Origin: Lumbricus rubellus
Taxonomy: Eukaryota; Annelida; Clitellata; Crassiclitellata; Lumbricidae
Direction: 5' to 3'
DNA length: 64,000 nucleotides
Assembly (NCBI GenBank): GCA_945859605.1
Contig: OX243817.1
Span: forward strand, 16,922,252-16,986,251
This document shows positions 24,586 to 35,375 of the stretch, one piece after another (within the stretch, counting starts at the first letter, position 1; each line of letters opens with the position of its first letter). The notes beneath the pieces are model-generated. The model did not search any database and was not told the origin of the DNA. It saw nothing but the letters and a program-made list of their open reading frames with translations. The position numbers and the translations under genes are program-made.

Positions 24586-24706
24586 ATGCAGGATCCATTC
24601 CTACAGCGGTCAGCAGCAGCAGCAGCGGCGGCAGCGGCAGCAGCGATGGACCTGACGTCGTATAATTACAATCGGACGATGATGGAATATTTTCACTCGT
24701 GCAAAA
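24586..24706 (+). CDS. Pax2/5/8: Pax2/5/8 transcription factor, exon 1
   Basis: Encodes the N-terminus MQDPFLQRS, eleven alanines, then MDLTSYNYNRTMMEYFHSCK, ending one base into a codon at the strong donor GTAAGT (24707). A TGA stands four codons before the ATG, so 24586 is the furthest upstream start. The internal ATG at 24646 also has a good context (gcgATGG) and begins MDL, like short vertebrate Pax2/5/8 N-termini, so initiation there is possible. Joining in phase 1 to the next exon gives [12 protein letters not shown], leading straight into the paired domain. Pax2/5/8 proteins are nuclear DNA-binding regulators of sensory, excretory and neural development. The assignment rests on exons 2-4. 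Its first intron is about 8.5 kb. Confidence 0.75.
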
Positions 24707-24756
24707 GTAAGTCATGCTCATGCTCCGACGATGTAGACCACTGAATAATCATCCAC

Positions 24757-24806
24757 TCATGACCACTCATGACCTCTCATGACCTCTCATGACCTCTCAT
24801 GACCTC
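24757..24806 (+). repeat. Short tandem repeat catgacct(c)
   Basis: About five 10-bp units of the form tcatgacctc, just downstream of Pax exon 1. Confidence 0.8.
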
Positions 24807-25282
24807 CTCGTGTACACCTTTGCCAAATATTTCTACCCTCCATGGTCGTATGTATACGCTTGAATGACATTGTATGTATAAGCACTTGTTATAGCGCCTC
24901 GAGTCCCCTGCAGCCAAACAGCCTACGATGACGTATAATGGGAAGTTGACGTAAGCTTGTACGTCTGAAAACTGTGCAATGTGTGCATATAGCCTACTAA
25001 TAACTTAGTTATTTGAATTACATTTAAGGAGAGTCTCTTTAAAGAGGCGCTATACAAATGCTCTGCATGTTACGTTACATTTACAGCAAGCGTGTGGCAT
25101 TAGCAAAGACGAGTTTAGTCTTCCACTACTGCCGTGTGGTCCAGGTATCGAATCCCAGCAGTTAAAGCGGCAATTCGGATTGTTGGAACATGAAAGGAAA
25201 AGTTCGCGGAATGTTGCATTTTTTTGTATACAAGAACTAAGAGTGCATGCGCGATATCTAAGCTAAAGGCCCTATCATGCAT

Positions 25283-25546
25283 CAGTGTTTCATCTAGACG
25301 TCTCTGGGGGAATTTCCCATGCATGCAGGAATGGCATTCCCTGAAAAATTCTAGAGGTGTTGTTTACATGCAGGCTAAATTCATACCAGCACCCCGAAAA
25401 ATGGTACACATAAGAATTTCTGCCGCCCCAGAAAAAATCGAAAAGGTCATCAGAAAAATTGCCGGTGAAAGGGTGTCGTCGGTGTCTGGCCACCCCACCC
25501 CAGAAATCTGAATCTCCCCAAGGAGATGGACCTGGATTAAACACTA
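25283..25546. mobile_element. MITE with CAGTGTTTCATCTAG ends
   Basis: The left end CAGTGTTTCATCTAGACG pairs with the right end CTGGATTAAACACTA. The left and right flanks, tcatgcat and ctatgcat, agree at 6 of 8 positions. Related ends occur near 10536 and 12236. The interior carries ttctgccgcccc-type sequence with no gene. Confidence 0.55.
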
Positions 25547-25944
25547 CCTATGCATAGAGTTTATGGTGGCGCTACATTTAGACAAGGGCATTATTTTTAT
25601 CATGCAGGTTAACCTCAACGGTACGCGTGCATTGATGGGGAAATTTAACTAAAAAGTTGCAGAATTTTATAGCTAAACTTTAAGAAATCGTTAGTGCAGA
25701 CGTTTAACTGAAAAAATAGTCTAAAGAAAATGAAGTTTAACTAATATTTTTAATTAATAACTAAATAGCTTAACTAATATTTTTAGTTATTAGCTAAGTT
25801 TAAGTGACCGCGTAACAAATTATAGGATCACCAATTGCGCAACCATCTTCCCCCAACGAACAATGAACACTTTTCAGCAACTCAACATGACGCTATAACT
25901 TATACTTATACTGACACGGGTGCTGCCTTTGTATAGAATATATT

Positions 25945-26190
25945 GCGCGGCTCGGTGGTAAAGTGAGTTAGTGGGTTCGGTGCCTTGGAACCGGAGGGTT
26001 CCACGTTCGAATCCATCTCAAGCCGCCTCGTATATACACACGGACTTTGAGCAAGTCCTTCACTCGCAATTGCTCGTGCATGCGCTTCGGCGTGAAACTC
26101 CAATGCAGTGACGGCGCTGTAGTCTGGAGCGCCTCAGAGTAGAGAGCTTGAAGGTGTATACTGTGTGGCAAGTGCGATAACTAAATAAAT
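25945..26190 (+). repeat. tRNA-derived SINE, copy 2
   Basis: Same family as 1333-1550. The B box gttcgaatcc lies at 26005-26014, followed by the shared body caagtccttcactcgcaatt and a tail ending aactaaataaatgc. It lies in Pax intron 1. Confidence 0.8.
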
Positions 26191-28149
26191 GCAATTATAA
26201 TTCGCAGTGATTATTATTTATAGGAATATTACAGTTTTATGAGTTAAGTTGATGATAATTATATACATTATACAGTATAGGCCTACTTTAAAATGAATAG
26301 TTTGTTAGTCGTTAGACTGTATATAGTATACTTGCTTCAATGATGCATTATAAAATGAAACATCGATGTCGATTTTTATATTGTCTGACAAATACTTGAT
26401 CACCTTCCTTTTCTTACGATCTGCAGCAGATGTATAATGTAATGTAAATCTTCGAGAATTTCTCAGCGCCTATATAGCTATACAAAAGCCAAGTCAGGGA
26501 GACCAGATTATTCACCGGCGCTATGCCATCTAATTTGTTAGTGACGGATTTGCTGACGCTGATCATTATGTTATTGTCATGACTCATGAGTAATTTGAGT
26601 AACCTCCATAACTGGTCTTATTACTAAATCAATTGAAGTGCATTGCATTGCATGATACAATGATGCATTATTGTTTACATTATAATGTCTTCATTATTTC
26701 CTGGGCCTTCTCTTATGGGCGACCTGAAAAGTCAAATCTTTTTACAGCCTGCAGTTGCATAAAATTCCTTTGTTGAATATTGGTTACAACAGATTTTACT
26801 CTTCCTGTATATTGTTGCGATTCTGTGGAGTTTGGGGCCTCCACAGTTTTACTGAACAGGGCTACCACGTACACGGATCTGTTAATCCGGCCCTGCCCCC
26901 ATGGGCGGAGTTTGGTTTCAGTTCTTGGAGTGGCTAAAAATAACTTGGCTTTCGGGACGCGGAGACTTGGTCCAAAGTCCAAACCCAAAAGAGCGGCCCC
27001 GACAATATTTTCCTGAAGGCCTACACTATCTTACTATTTTTTCCGGACAAAAAAATGCTGATGACTTTTTTAGTCCTTCGGGTTGAAATCTCATAAAAAC
27101 ATAGCCCTACCATGCATTCTCCTTGGACGCTAGTATTGCGCAATATAATTTGTATATATAATCTATATATACATATATACACGAGATAACTTCGTCAAAA
27201 TGGTAGTCGGGCATTGCTGAAGATAGACAGAAGGCTGGTCTGCACGAATGGCATTACAGTAGTCTAAGCGCGCGCGTCAGCTTAAAATAATCCACATAAG
27301 CTTGATGTCTATGCAGCCTACAGTAATGTGATTTTTTTTCTTCATTTATAATAACATAGCCAAGCCTATAATTATAATAATTATGGGCGGCATAAAAAAT
27401 GAATGTATACAATCATTTGCGATTATCGATTGCTTAATTCATTTTATAGATCCCATTTCTGCAATCTGCATGCTCTCTATTCACCGCATGCGTCTCTCCC
27501 AGAGTTCCATGCGGTCACGTGACCATGACTTCCGCTTTAGACGACACGCTTGGTCGACGCTCGCGTGCATATAGCTTGCAATGCGGACATGGCCACGCAC
27601 CGCTGGACACAGCACTTGTTCGCCACGGCTGAACGGTCAGCTGGTCAAGCCTCGTGTTTCAGCCAGAATCTGAAACATGTTCGCCTCCCTCTCCGTCTCC
27701 CTCCACCTCTCTCCTTCTCCCTCCCTTCCCTTTCCTCTGCTCCACTTTTGCGAAGAGGTTCGCCAGAGAGAATTATAAGCGCACCTGGGCGACATGCTCT
27801 ATCACGAAAACATTCGCTTGAATTTGATGTTGCGATTTAAAACAACACTTCCAACATTCGGAGATCGTGATATTTGGCTATATATACTACTATAAGCTTA
27901 CAGCTGTTAGTTTTGTTTGAGTTTCGTACAAGAAGCAATTTGGTTGGGGATGGAAATGGGTTTTAACATAAACAGTTATTGAAACGGATTGAACGAAAAT
28001 GGTTGAAGTATTTTTTAAAGCAGCTACATATAACTTTGAGGAATAAGTCAAACAAGAAGCGCAGAGTTCCGTTGGTAATCATTCTGAAAAATCATTATTA
28101 ACCACGGTCATACGTTTTCACTGATCTTGACGAGGTATGTACAAATGAG
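26191..28149. other. Pax intron 1, middle part
   Basis: Mostly AT-rich. 26820-27080 has mixed repeat-like sequence, including cttttttagtccttcgggtt, a word shared with elements near 35230 and 49840. 27480-27760 is GC-richer with no supported exon. Confidence 0.35.
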
Positions 28150-28620
28150 CTTACATCTATTTGCTTTCAAACCTATAAACAATCTGCACTGCCTGCCGAC
28201 CAGAAGTCGTTCGTTGACCTCTGCAGTGGTCATGCTGATTCCACCCTCTTCTCTGCTATACTTTGCAATTCAAGCCATGTCTTATATAGGTCCTCTATTG
28301 CCCCCTATTAAGAATGTTTCCTACTCCCTCCGTCTTCGTTCTCATAACCGTGAGATTCCTCATGCTGACGCATTAACTAGATGTGGTTTTATAACACGGA
28401 TGCTATTCAAGTGACCTTAATTTTTATTACTGTTTATCTTTATTCTCCCAAATGGTTCCATAAATGTATGTTATGTTTTTTAGTTGTATAGGCCTACTGT
28501 GATAATAAAAAATTGCATATTTCGATTTTTGTATGAATGTAAACGCTATGTTTTGTTCTCGTATAATGTTCCCGCAGTGCGTTTGCAGGCGGTTCAATAA
28601 AGCACATACTTACTTACTTA
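28150..28620 (+). pseudogene. CR1-like LINE 3' end
   Basis: Across two frames the plus strand reads SFVDLCSGHADSTLFSAIL, CNSSHVLYR, LLPPIKNVSYSLRLRSHNRE and CGFITRMLFK. This is the C-terminal tail of reverse transcriptases like that near 9340-9835. A roughly 200-nt untranslated tail follows, ending cacatacttacttacttact, a (CTTA)n terminus. One frameshift is visible. The catalytic domain is absent. Confidence 0.7.
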
Positions 28621-29442
28621 CTTACTGCAGTCAATCGTATTTGTAATCGTACTTTCGAGATCTCTACATGCAGCGTCCATGGATGAAAGCGAAGTCCCGG
28701 GAACCATGCAGCTTATTCGCTTAGTCAAAGCAAAATCGATAGACAGCGGGTGAAGATGGCTAGGTGGGTGATGTCAATATATTTGAATTGATGCATGGGA
28801 TGTGAAAAGAACTACAAGGGAATAACTGATTCTGATTCAGGATAGGATCTGTGAAAAACAGTGTTTTCAGTTTTTAGTGAAAGACCTGGGGGAAAATAGC
28901 AAGAGGTGGAGTTTTGGTGAGTTCGTATGAAACGGTCAGAAGCTTCTTGTAGTCTATATATATCACTTTTAGTGAGACCGCTAGCTCTCTGTTTTTTTTT
29001 ACGATTTAAAAACATAACGCAAAAAATGACTCGAATTTATTTGGGGCCTAAATCGCTTCTGCGTTGTTTACTTGTACGAGTGGCCTGACTATGATATATA
29101 TATATAAATTATATATATATGCCCTGGTTTTAAAAATATCTGTATATATAATCCCTCTTAATATTTTCGAATCGTAAAAGATGTAGCATATATAGCCTAC
29201 TTTAATAATATGGACTGGAATACTGATGATACTGTGAAAAATGAACAAATTAATAATAGACGAATGTTGATTGGTTGAAAAACATTGTACATCCTTCTGC
29301 CGTGATTCTGCTATATATAGGTTGAGCCCCACTGCTGAACATGGCTCCCACATTTGTTAATCCAGCCCTGTCTCTGTGTAGGTGGCGCTCGGTAAATTTG
29401 CAATTACGATTGCAAAGCAGGGAGTGTATGTAAGATCAAGTC
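28621..29442. other. Pax intron 1, no feature recognised
   Basis: AT-rich, with short TA-rich stretches near 29095-29125. 29310-29390 has a repeat-like segment (aatccagccctg) also seen near 26885. No exon found. Confidence 0.35.
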
Positions 29443-29709
29443 CACCGATGTCCTATCCACCGATAGACTATCCACCGATGTCCTATCCACCGATAGACTA
29501 TCCACCGATGTCCTATCCACCGATAGACTATCCACCGATGTCCTATCCACCGATAGACAATCCACCGATGTCCTATCCACCGATAGACTGTCCACCGATG
29601 TCCTATCCACCGATAGACTGTCCACCGATGTCCTATCCACCGATAGACTGTCCACCGATGTCCTATCCACCGATAGACTGTCCACCGATGTCCTATCCAC
29701 CGATAGACA
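29443..29709 (+). repeat. 30-bp minisatellite, about nine copies
   Basis: Each unit is two related 15-mers, TATCCACCGATGTCC and TATCCACCGATAGAC. Copies differ mainly at the last bases (tat, aat or tgt). The 30-bp period keeps frames open on both strands, giving long artefactual open frames (SYPPIDYPPM repeats on the plus strand). Confidence 0.95.
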
Positions 29710-32700
29710 ATCTGTTGCATCTTTTGACTGCGTGTTAATGTCATCTACATGCACACGTCCTTTGGTACAAACTTTAGCTCTTCTGAGGCTGACACTCAAT
29801 CGTGATCATATTCAATGATTCATGACGTATAGTTAACCGCAGCATGCATGGTCACTCAAGTCAAAGAGTTTGGAGACAAACTTGGATGCCGACATAATAA
29901 TAATAATAAAAATAGCAAGAATAATAGCAAGAAAACATCGAAAAATAGGGCATACCTCGGAGATTTGACAAAACTCAAAAACAAGTGGAAAAACATACGT
30001 GGCATTCGGCCGATAATTATTATCTGCATCGCTGCATCCAACCTCAACACCGCAGAAATGAACTCCCTTGGTGGAGTTAATCGCAAGAGGGCTGCATGAT
30101 GACAACACGCTCAATGCGCGCACCTTATTGCCGAGATCAATAGCGCTACGACTGTGCAACGAAGGTGGAAGGAGCCCCCCAAGGTCCAAAGGGCAGCAAG
30201 GGCTCCAAACTTTTAACGGAAAATAATTTCATGTAGGCCTACCTTATAAAGAGTCTCAGTCATCTCCGTGAAAATACTCATTCGTTTTGGAAATGTATAC
30301 AGCGTTTAGTTTCTGCATAGTTTAGGTCTAGCTTTCTTTATTCCAAATAAATCCCAATTGCGCTTCTAGTTCTAAACTCTAAAGTTGATTTTGAATTAAC
30401 AACAACAACGCTGCAGCAAGCAAAGGCCTTTGATTGGATTAAGCTATTTCCATTGATTTTTAGACAAACACTAGCGGGAAAATCGAAAATGACCGTAAAA
30501 TATTGTTTTCATTGCAATGAACAGTTTGATTGACTTTTGCGCAAAAAAGAGAAACTAACTCAGTTACCACATTTCTGAAAGTTTCTCAAGCTTTGCGTAG
30601 TAGCCTATGAAGTAAATTTATCATAAACAAATTGCCGAAAGAAGCCAGGAAATCTCTAGTTGAAAGTAAATAAACTTACTAAGGCATAAACTTTGGCCCT
30701 ATTCTTATTTGCAGTGGGGGGGGGGGGTTGACAATGTGTAGATGACTCTTCATGCGGCGTGCGCTTCTTTCAACTGGAGCTCTAGATACATTCATTTGAA
30801 CTTCTTATTAAAGTGAAAGAACATAAAATTATACTAGAGCTCTCCGAATAGCCTATACTGTTACCTATAGAACTGTAGCAATGAATGCCTAACAACTTCT
30901 GAAGGAACGAAAACAGGATGGCTGCTGTTGCGGGGGGGGGGAGGAGGAGGCCCGTAAGAGGGGCCAGAAAATAGTCTTGACCCACCTTGCAAAATTAACA
31001 TAGTAGAACTTGTTTATGCAACCTTCACAACAAACCTTGATGCAGTGGGAGACCTCATTAATCTCAAGCAAGGCTCCAACGTTAGAGCCCGCTTATACAG
31101 AGGCCATGAGCTAACTTCGCCACTGCTCATCGGCCTACTTTAGCAGTGCCAGTCCCAAGCCTGGAGAAAGGAGGACGACGACACTGATCATCATTGATAT
31201 GACCAAATGACCATGTGTGATGTGTCGTTATACATGTAGCAACAGGCTAATTATGCTGCCATTTCCTGAAAAGCAAAAACGTCTGTCTTATATATATCGC
31301 AAATGCCTATTATTTGTCATCATGTCGTGTATAGGGCCTATATGGAAAACTGTTCTTTAAATTGCCATGGATATTTCGGTAACACAGATGATAATAATAG
31401 TAGGCTATCTATAAAATAGCAGTTACATATAGAAGAGTATTGAATACATTATAATGCAGTGGTAAAATGTGTGTAAATTGTGTGTAAATTGCAGCATCGC
31501 AAGATCCTCTCTACCACGGTCGACTTGTCGCTGGTCACGCCTGCGTCTATCAAGAAAGTGAGTCTCGTCCATGTACACGCGTAATTATATCCTATAATTA
31601 TATCCTATAATTATATCCTATATACTCATGTACTCATAACTGTAGTTTCACTCTGCACATGCATGATGCATGGTCAATGTGTTGTTGGTCAACTTCCGCA
31701 GATTCTTTTGAGCTATGCAGAAATTCGTGTACTTCGTTTTCAATGAGAATCTTGAACACGCATGCATCTAGCCCAGCGAGATATACAATGCAATGCAATC
31801 CAACTGTAGTTTAAGCTTACTGATTGTTCCTGTTTAAAGTTTTAGAAATGCTCATTGCCGTATATCCATGGGGTCTATGCATGCATGCATACATACAAGT
31901 ATCCTCACGAACATACATGCACATACACACACATCATCATCATCATCATCATCAAACCAGTGCAGTGAGTGCACATACAAACATACAAATATATGCATAC
32001 TTGCATACATAATTATAGTGAAACAGTTCTTATACATTCGTGGTGCTTATGCAGCGCCTGTATTTGAGGAGGAATTCCTGAACATGGGCTGAGGGAGGAA
32101 TTCCACAGAGCGCTTCCCTCTGCCAAGCATTTCTTTATTACCTGGCTCTTTAATTAAGTCATTCCGTCATTCCCTCACACTGATTGCCCGTCAATCCCTT
32201 GCACCCCCCACTATCTCCCTCTCTACCTCCCCGCCCTCTCTTCCGTCTCCCACATGTGACATTAAAACATGCCGGCGCCTTAACGGTCCGATTCTGATGA
32301 GGGAGGGAGGAAGACGAGAGAGGGAGGGAGTAATGGCGGGAGGGGAAGCGGGACTTTGAAAGCGGTTGGGCCGCAGGCTGCTGCTGCTGGTACTGCTGCA
32401 GAGGCCTAAGCATCTGGTCGGTGCTTTAATTAGCAGCATAAAATACGTCGACAACATCATCTCCTCGACCGCACTGCCTCCCTCCTCCTCCGTCTTCTCC
32501 TCCTCCGTCTTCTCCTCCTCCTACTCTTCCTCCTCCTCTTCCTCCTCCTCCTCCTCCTCTTCCTTCTCCTCTTCCTCCTCTTCCTCCTCTTCCTCCTTCT
32601 CCTCCTTCTCCTCCTTCTCCTCCTTCTCCTCCTTCTCCTCCTTCTCCTCCTTTTCCTCCTTTTCCTCCTTCTCATCAGTGAACCAGCCATGCGAAGCTAA

Positions 32701-33191
32701 TTTAGTCCGAATTCCAATAATCTCCACCGCCGACAACGATGACGATGACGATGACGACGACGTCGTTCATAGTGAGATTGCCGTCAAGGAATTCCTATAG
32801 ACTGCAGTTGCAGAGATTGATGCTCATGCATTGCCTATAATAAGGCTATAACTCTCTTGCTTCTGTTGCTTGTCTGCTGTCTATTTGACTGTCTGTTGGT
32901 CTGCTTACCTGTCTGTTTACTTGTCTGTCTGGATATCTGTTGTCTGCCTGCACGAAACTGCATGCCCTCGCATTTGTGCAGATATACATGACTGGCTGTT
33001 TGCTGTTCTAATATAGTTTGAAGTTGAAATATTTTGATATTCCTCATGCATGCATGAGATTGGTGTATTATTTAGTAGATTACCTTGAAGGTGCGCTATA
33101 TAAAAGGTCAATAACAACACGACGTTTTCTGAAGCCCTCTAAAACCATTGTTAAGTTATGTATGTTATAATTATGCTTTGTTGTTGATCAG
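29710..33191. other. Pax intron 1, 3' part
   Basis: No exon was recognised. A short cagtcccaagcctgg word near 31153 recurs near 19995, 33800 and 49580. 32740-32763 is a (GAC/GAT)n tract. The acceptor of Pax exon 2 (ttgttgatcag) closes the intron at 33191. Confidence 0.4.
32471..32672 (+). repeat. About 200-bp polypyrimidine (TCC/TTC) tract
   Basis: Almost uninterrupted TCC, TTC and CTC triplets, with a (TCCTTC)n block toward the end. Polyserine and polyarginine open frames across it are artefacts. Confidence 0.95.
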
Positions 33192-33357
33192 GTCATGGAG
33201 GCATCAACCAGTTGGGTGGTGTGTTCGTCAATGGTCGACCACTTCCAGATCTGGTAAGACAGCGGATCGTGGAGATGGCTCACCAAGGAGTCAGGCCATG
33301 TGACATCTCCAGACAACTCAGAGTCTCACACGGATGCGTCAGCAAAATACTCGGACG
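33192..33357 (+). CDS. Pax2/5/8: Pax2/5/8 exon 2, N-terminal paired subdomain
   Basis: The product reads [18 protein letters not shown], then [20 protein letters not shown] and [15 protein letters not shown]. This is the PAI half of the paired domain, with the beta-turn and first helix-turn-helix that contact [23 protein letters not shown] is diagnostic of the Pax2/5/8 and Pax3/7-like sequences as opposed to Pax6 ([20 protein letters not shown]). The acceptor is ttgatcag and the donor GGACG|gttagc. The exon enters in phase 1 and leaves in phase 2, splitting the arginine of ILGR just as vertebrate PAX2 splits it. Confidence 0.97.
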
Positions 33358-33600
33358 GTTAGCAATATTAATTATTATTATACCAATGACTCTTCTTTCT
33401 ATAGGCCAGGGGTGTCAAAGAGCTGGCCCGCGGGCCATTTCTGGCCCGCTGAAGATTTTTTCTGGCCCGCGGAGTCTTCCCTAAAGATTACAAAATTAGA
33501 TAAAAGTTCAAATATTAATAATTTTTTGCAATCAGCGCCAAATACATGGAGGTTTTTCTTACTGATGTCACTTTTGCTCAGATGCACAGCTCTGTGTAGA

Positions 33601-33601
33601 C

Positions 33602-33672
<71 letters not shown>
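33601..33672. repeat. (TA)n microsatellite
   Basis: About 34 TA units inside the hAT element. Confidence 0.95.
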
Positions 33673-33674
<2 letters not shown>

Positions 33675-33739
33675 TTTCCGACTTTTTTCTGTCTGTTAAA
33701 AAAATTAGTAGTTCATCTGTGTCGTTTCTGTTGCGGTAG

Positions 33740-34945
33740 TTTGTTTTACCCGGGAGGGCTGCAAACCCTCCGCGGAACCCTCCTCCTTTACCCGGGCTTG
33801 GGACCGGCACAGATTCCATAGGAATCTGAGGCGGAGTTTATTTGACAGCGTCCAAAGACCTGTGGTGTGGAACATTCTCGCACAGTACGGTATACCAGAG
33901 AAGATTATAAACATCATAAAGGAAATGTATAGAGAAAGCAGGTGTGCAGTAAGAACGGAGGGGAAACTAGGAGAGTGGTTTCAGATTGTCAAAGGGGTGC
34001 GTCAAGGTTGCATCTTGTCACCATTGCTGTTCCTGATAACGATCGATTGGGTGATGAGACGAAGCACAAAAGAAGGAGAGTGTGGACTGGAGTGGAAAGG
34101 AGAGGGAAAGCTGGCAGACCTAGACTTTGCAGACGACATAGCGCTACTGGAGGAGTCTTGGGAAGGGATGAGTAAACTCACAGACAGTGTGGAGAGAGAG
34201 GCGGGTCTGGTCGGACTAAGGATTAATACCGCAAAAACAAAGATTGTGAGAATAGGAAAATGGACAACGACGGAGAACATCAAAGTTAGAGAGGATGTGC
34301 TGGAGGAGGTGGATCACTTCTGCTATCTGGGGAGTGTAATTTCAAACAATGGCAGCTGTGACAAGGAGATTGGAAGCAAATTGGGAAAAGCCAATGCCGC
34401 ATTCGGAAGGTTAAACAACATATGGAGGAACAAAGGACTCAGTTTAGTAACAAAGACAAGATTGTACAGAGCTTTGGTATTAACAACGTTGCTGTATGGG
34501 GCGGAGACATGGTCTATGACAAAAGCCAATATGAAGAAACTGGAGGCAGCACATCATCGTTGGTTGAGAAGGATACTAAAGATCATTTGGAGGGATAAAA
34601 TCAGAAACGAGGAAGTAAGAAGGAGAACATCCATGGAGAAACTGGAAGACATGCATACTGAAGAAGACGCGTTTACGTTGGTTGGGTCACCTACATAGAT
34701 CGGGAGAGGAGAGAATTCTAAAGCAGGCACTGGATTGGACTCCGCTGGGATGGAGAAGGGGTCGAGGAAGACCCAGAAAGACTTGGCGAAGCACGGTTAC
34801 TCAGGATTTGGAAGGCGGCGGAATGACATGGGAAGATGCTAAGATGACTGCGGAGGACAGGATAACGTGGAGAGGCTGTGTCGCCCGATGCGCTGCCAGC
34901 GCGAGGAAGGACTAAGTGCTAAGTAAGTGTGCTAAGTTAAAAAAA
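33740..34945 (+). pseudogene. 5'-truncated LINE with reverse transcriptase, frameshifted
   Basis: The open frame from about 33839 starts within the RT palm (FDSVQRPVVWNIL) and runs through VRQGCILSPLLF, the catalytic FADD at 34126-34137, a thumb-like TLLYGAETWSMT and RWLRRILKI. It then continues one frame over from about 34650 as RLRWLGHLHRSGEERI and GRGRPRKTWRSTV, ending ARCAASARKD at 34914. The tail is a short taagt/gctaagt repeat, a terminus style known from RTE-type LINEs. Endonuclease and the first half of RT are missing. It is nested inside the hAT element. The RTE assignment is a guess from tail and motifs. Confidence 0.8.
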
Positions 34946-35375
34946 TTATGGAAGTTATGAAACACAATATTATTTAAAATGTTCTGGGAATTGGCTGACC
35001 AAGACCGTAGCTCCCTGTCAGCACTACCCAATTTTGCTCAGGAGCTTCGACACCCTGGCCCGCCACTTGTTGAAAGATGTTCACCATGGCCCGCCACTAA
35101 AAACGGTTTGACACCCCTGCTATAGGCGTACGGGAGATTTCAGCAGTGGTGGGGGGGGGGGCAAAGATTTGACCTCTGCCCTAAAAATAAATCTCGTGTT
35201 GGAAATTTTCCAGACAAAAAAGTTGACGACTTTTTTAGTCATCGGGTTGAAATGTTGTGAGAATACTATTTTTTCGTATTTTCACGGGTCTGCTTGCCGG
35301 AAAAACCAGACTTGTCCGAAATTTATTTGGGGGGGGGGGGCATTTGCCCCCGCCTCGTACGCCTATGATTCTTTC

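Larger units (their letters stand above)
33407..35119. mobile_element. hAT-type element with an exact 8-bp duplication
   Basis: The ends CAGGGGTGTCAAA and TTTGACACCCCTG are classic hAT terminal repeats. The duplication ctataggc is exact at 33399-33406 and 35120-35127. The subterminal ggcccgc words are repeated on both sides. No hAT transposase is visible; a LINE fragment fills most of the interior. The left end lies 50 bp past the donor of Pax exon 2. Confidence 0.9.
33400..35367. mobile_element. Older hAT-type MITE, split by a later insertion
   Basis: The MITE body is 35120-35367, with right end cctcgtacgcctatg. Its first few bases (tataggc, 33400-33406) are stranded on the far side of the insertion at 33407-35119. 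The outer flanks ttctttc match at 7 of 8 positions (before 33400 and at 35368-35375). It is related to the MITE at 49710-50090 (shared cataggcgta ends, G run and gcatttgcccc). Confidence 0.7.

Noticed and set aside
29404..29799. Repeat proteins SYPPIDYPPM and SVDRTSVDSL
   Set aside because: Both are products of a 30-bp minisatellite, open on both strands; no transcript signals.
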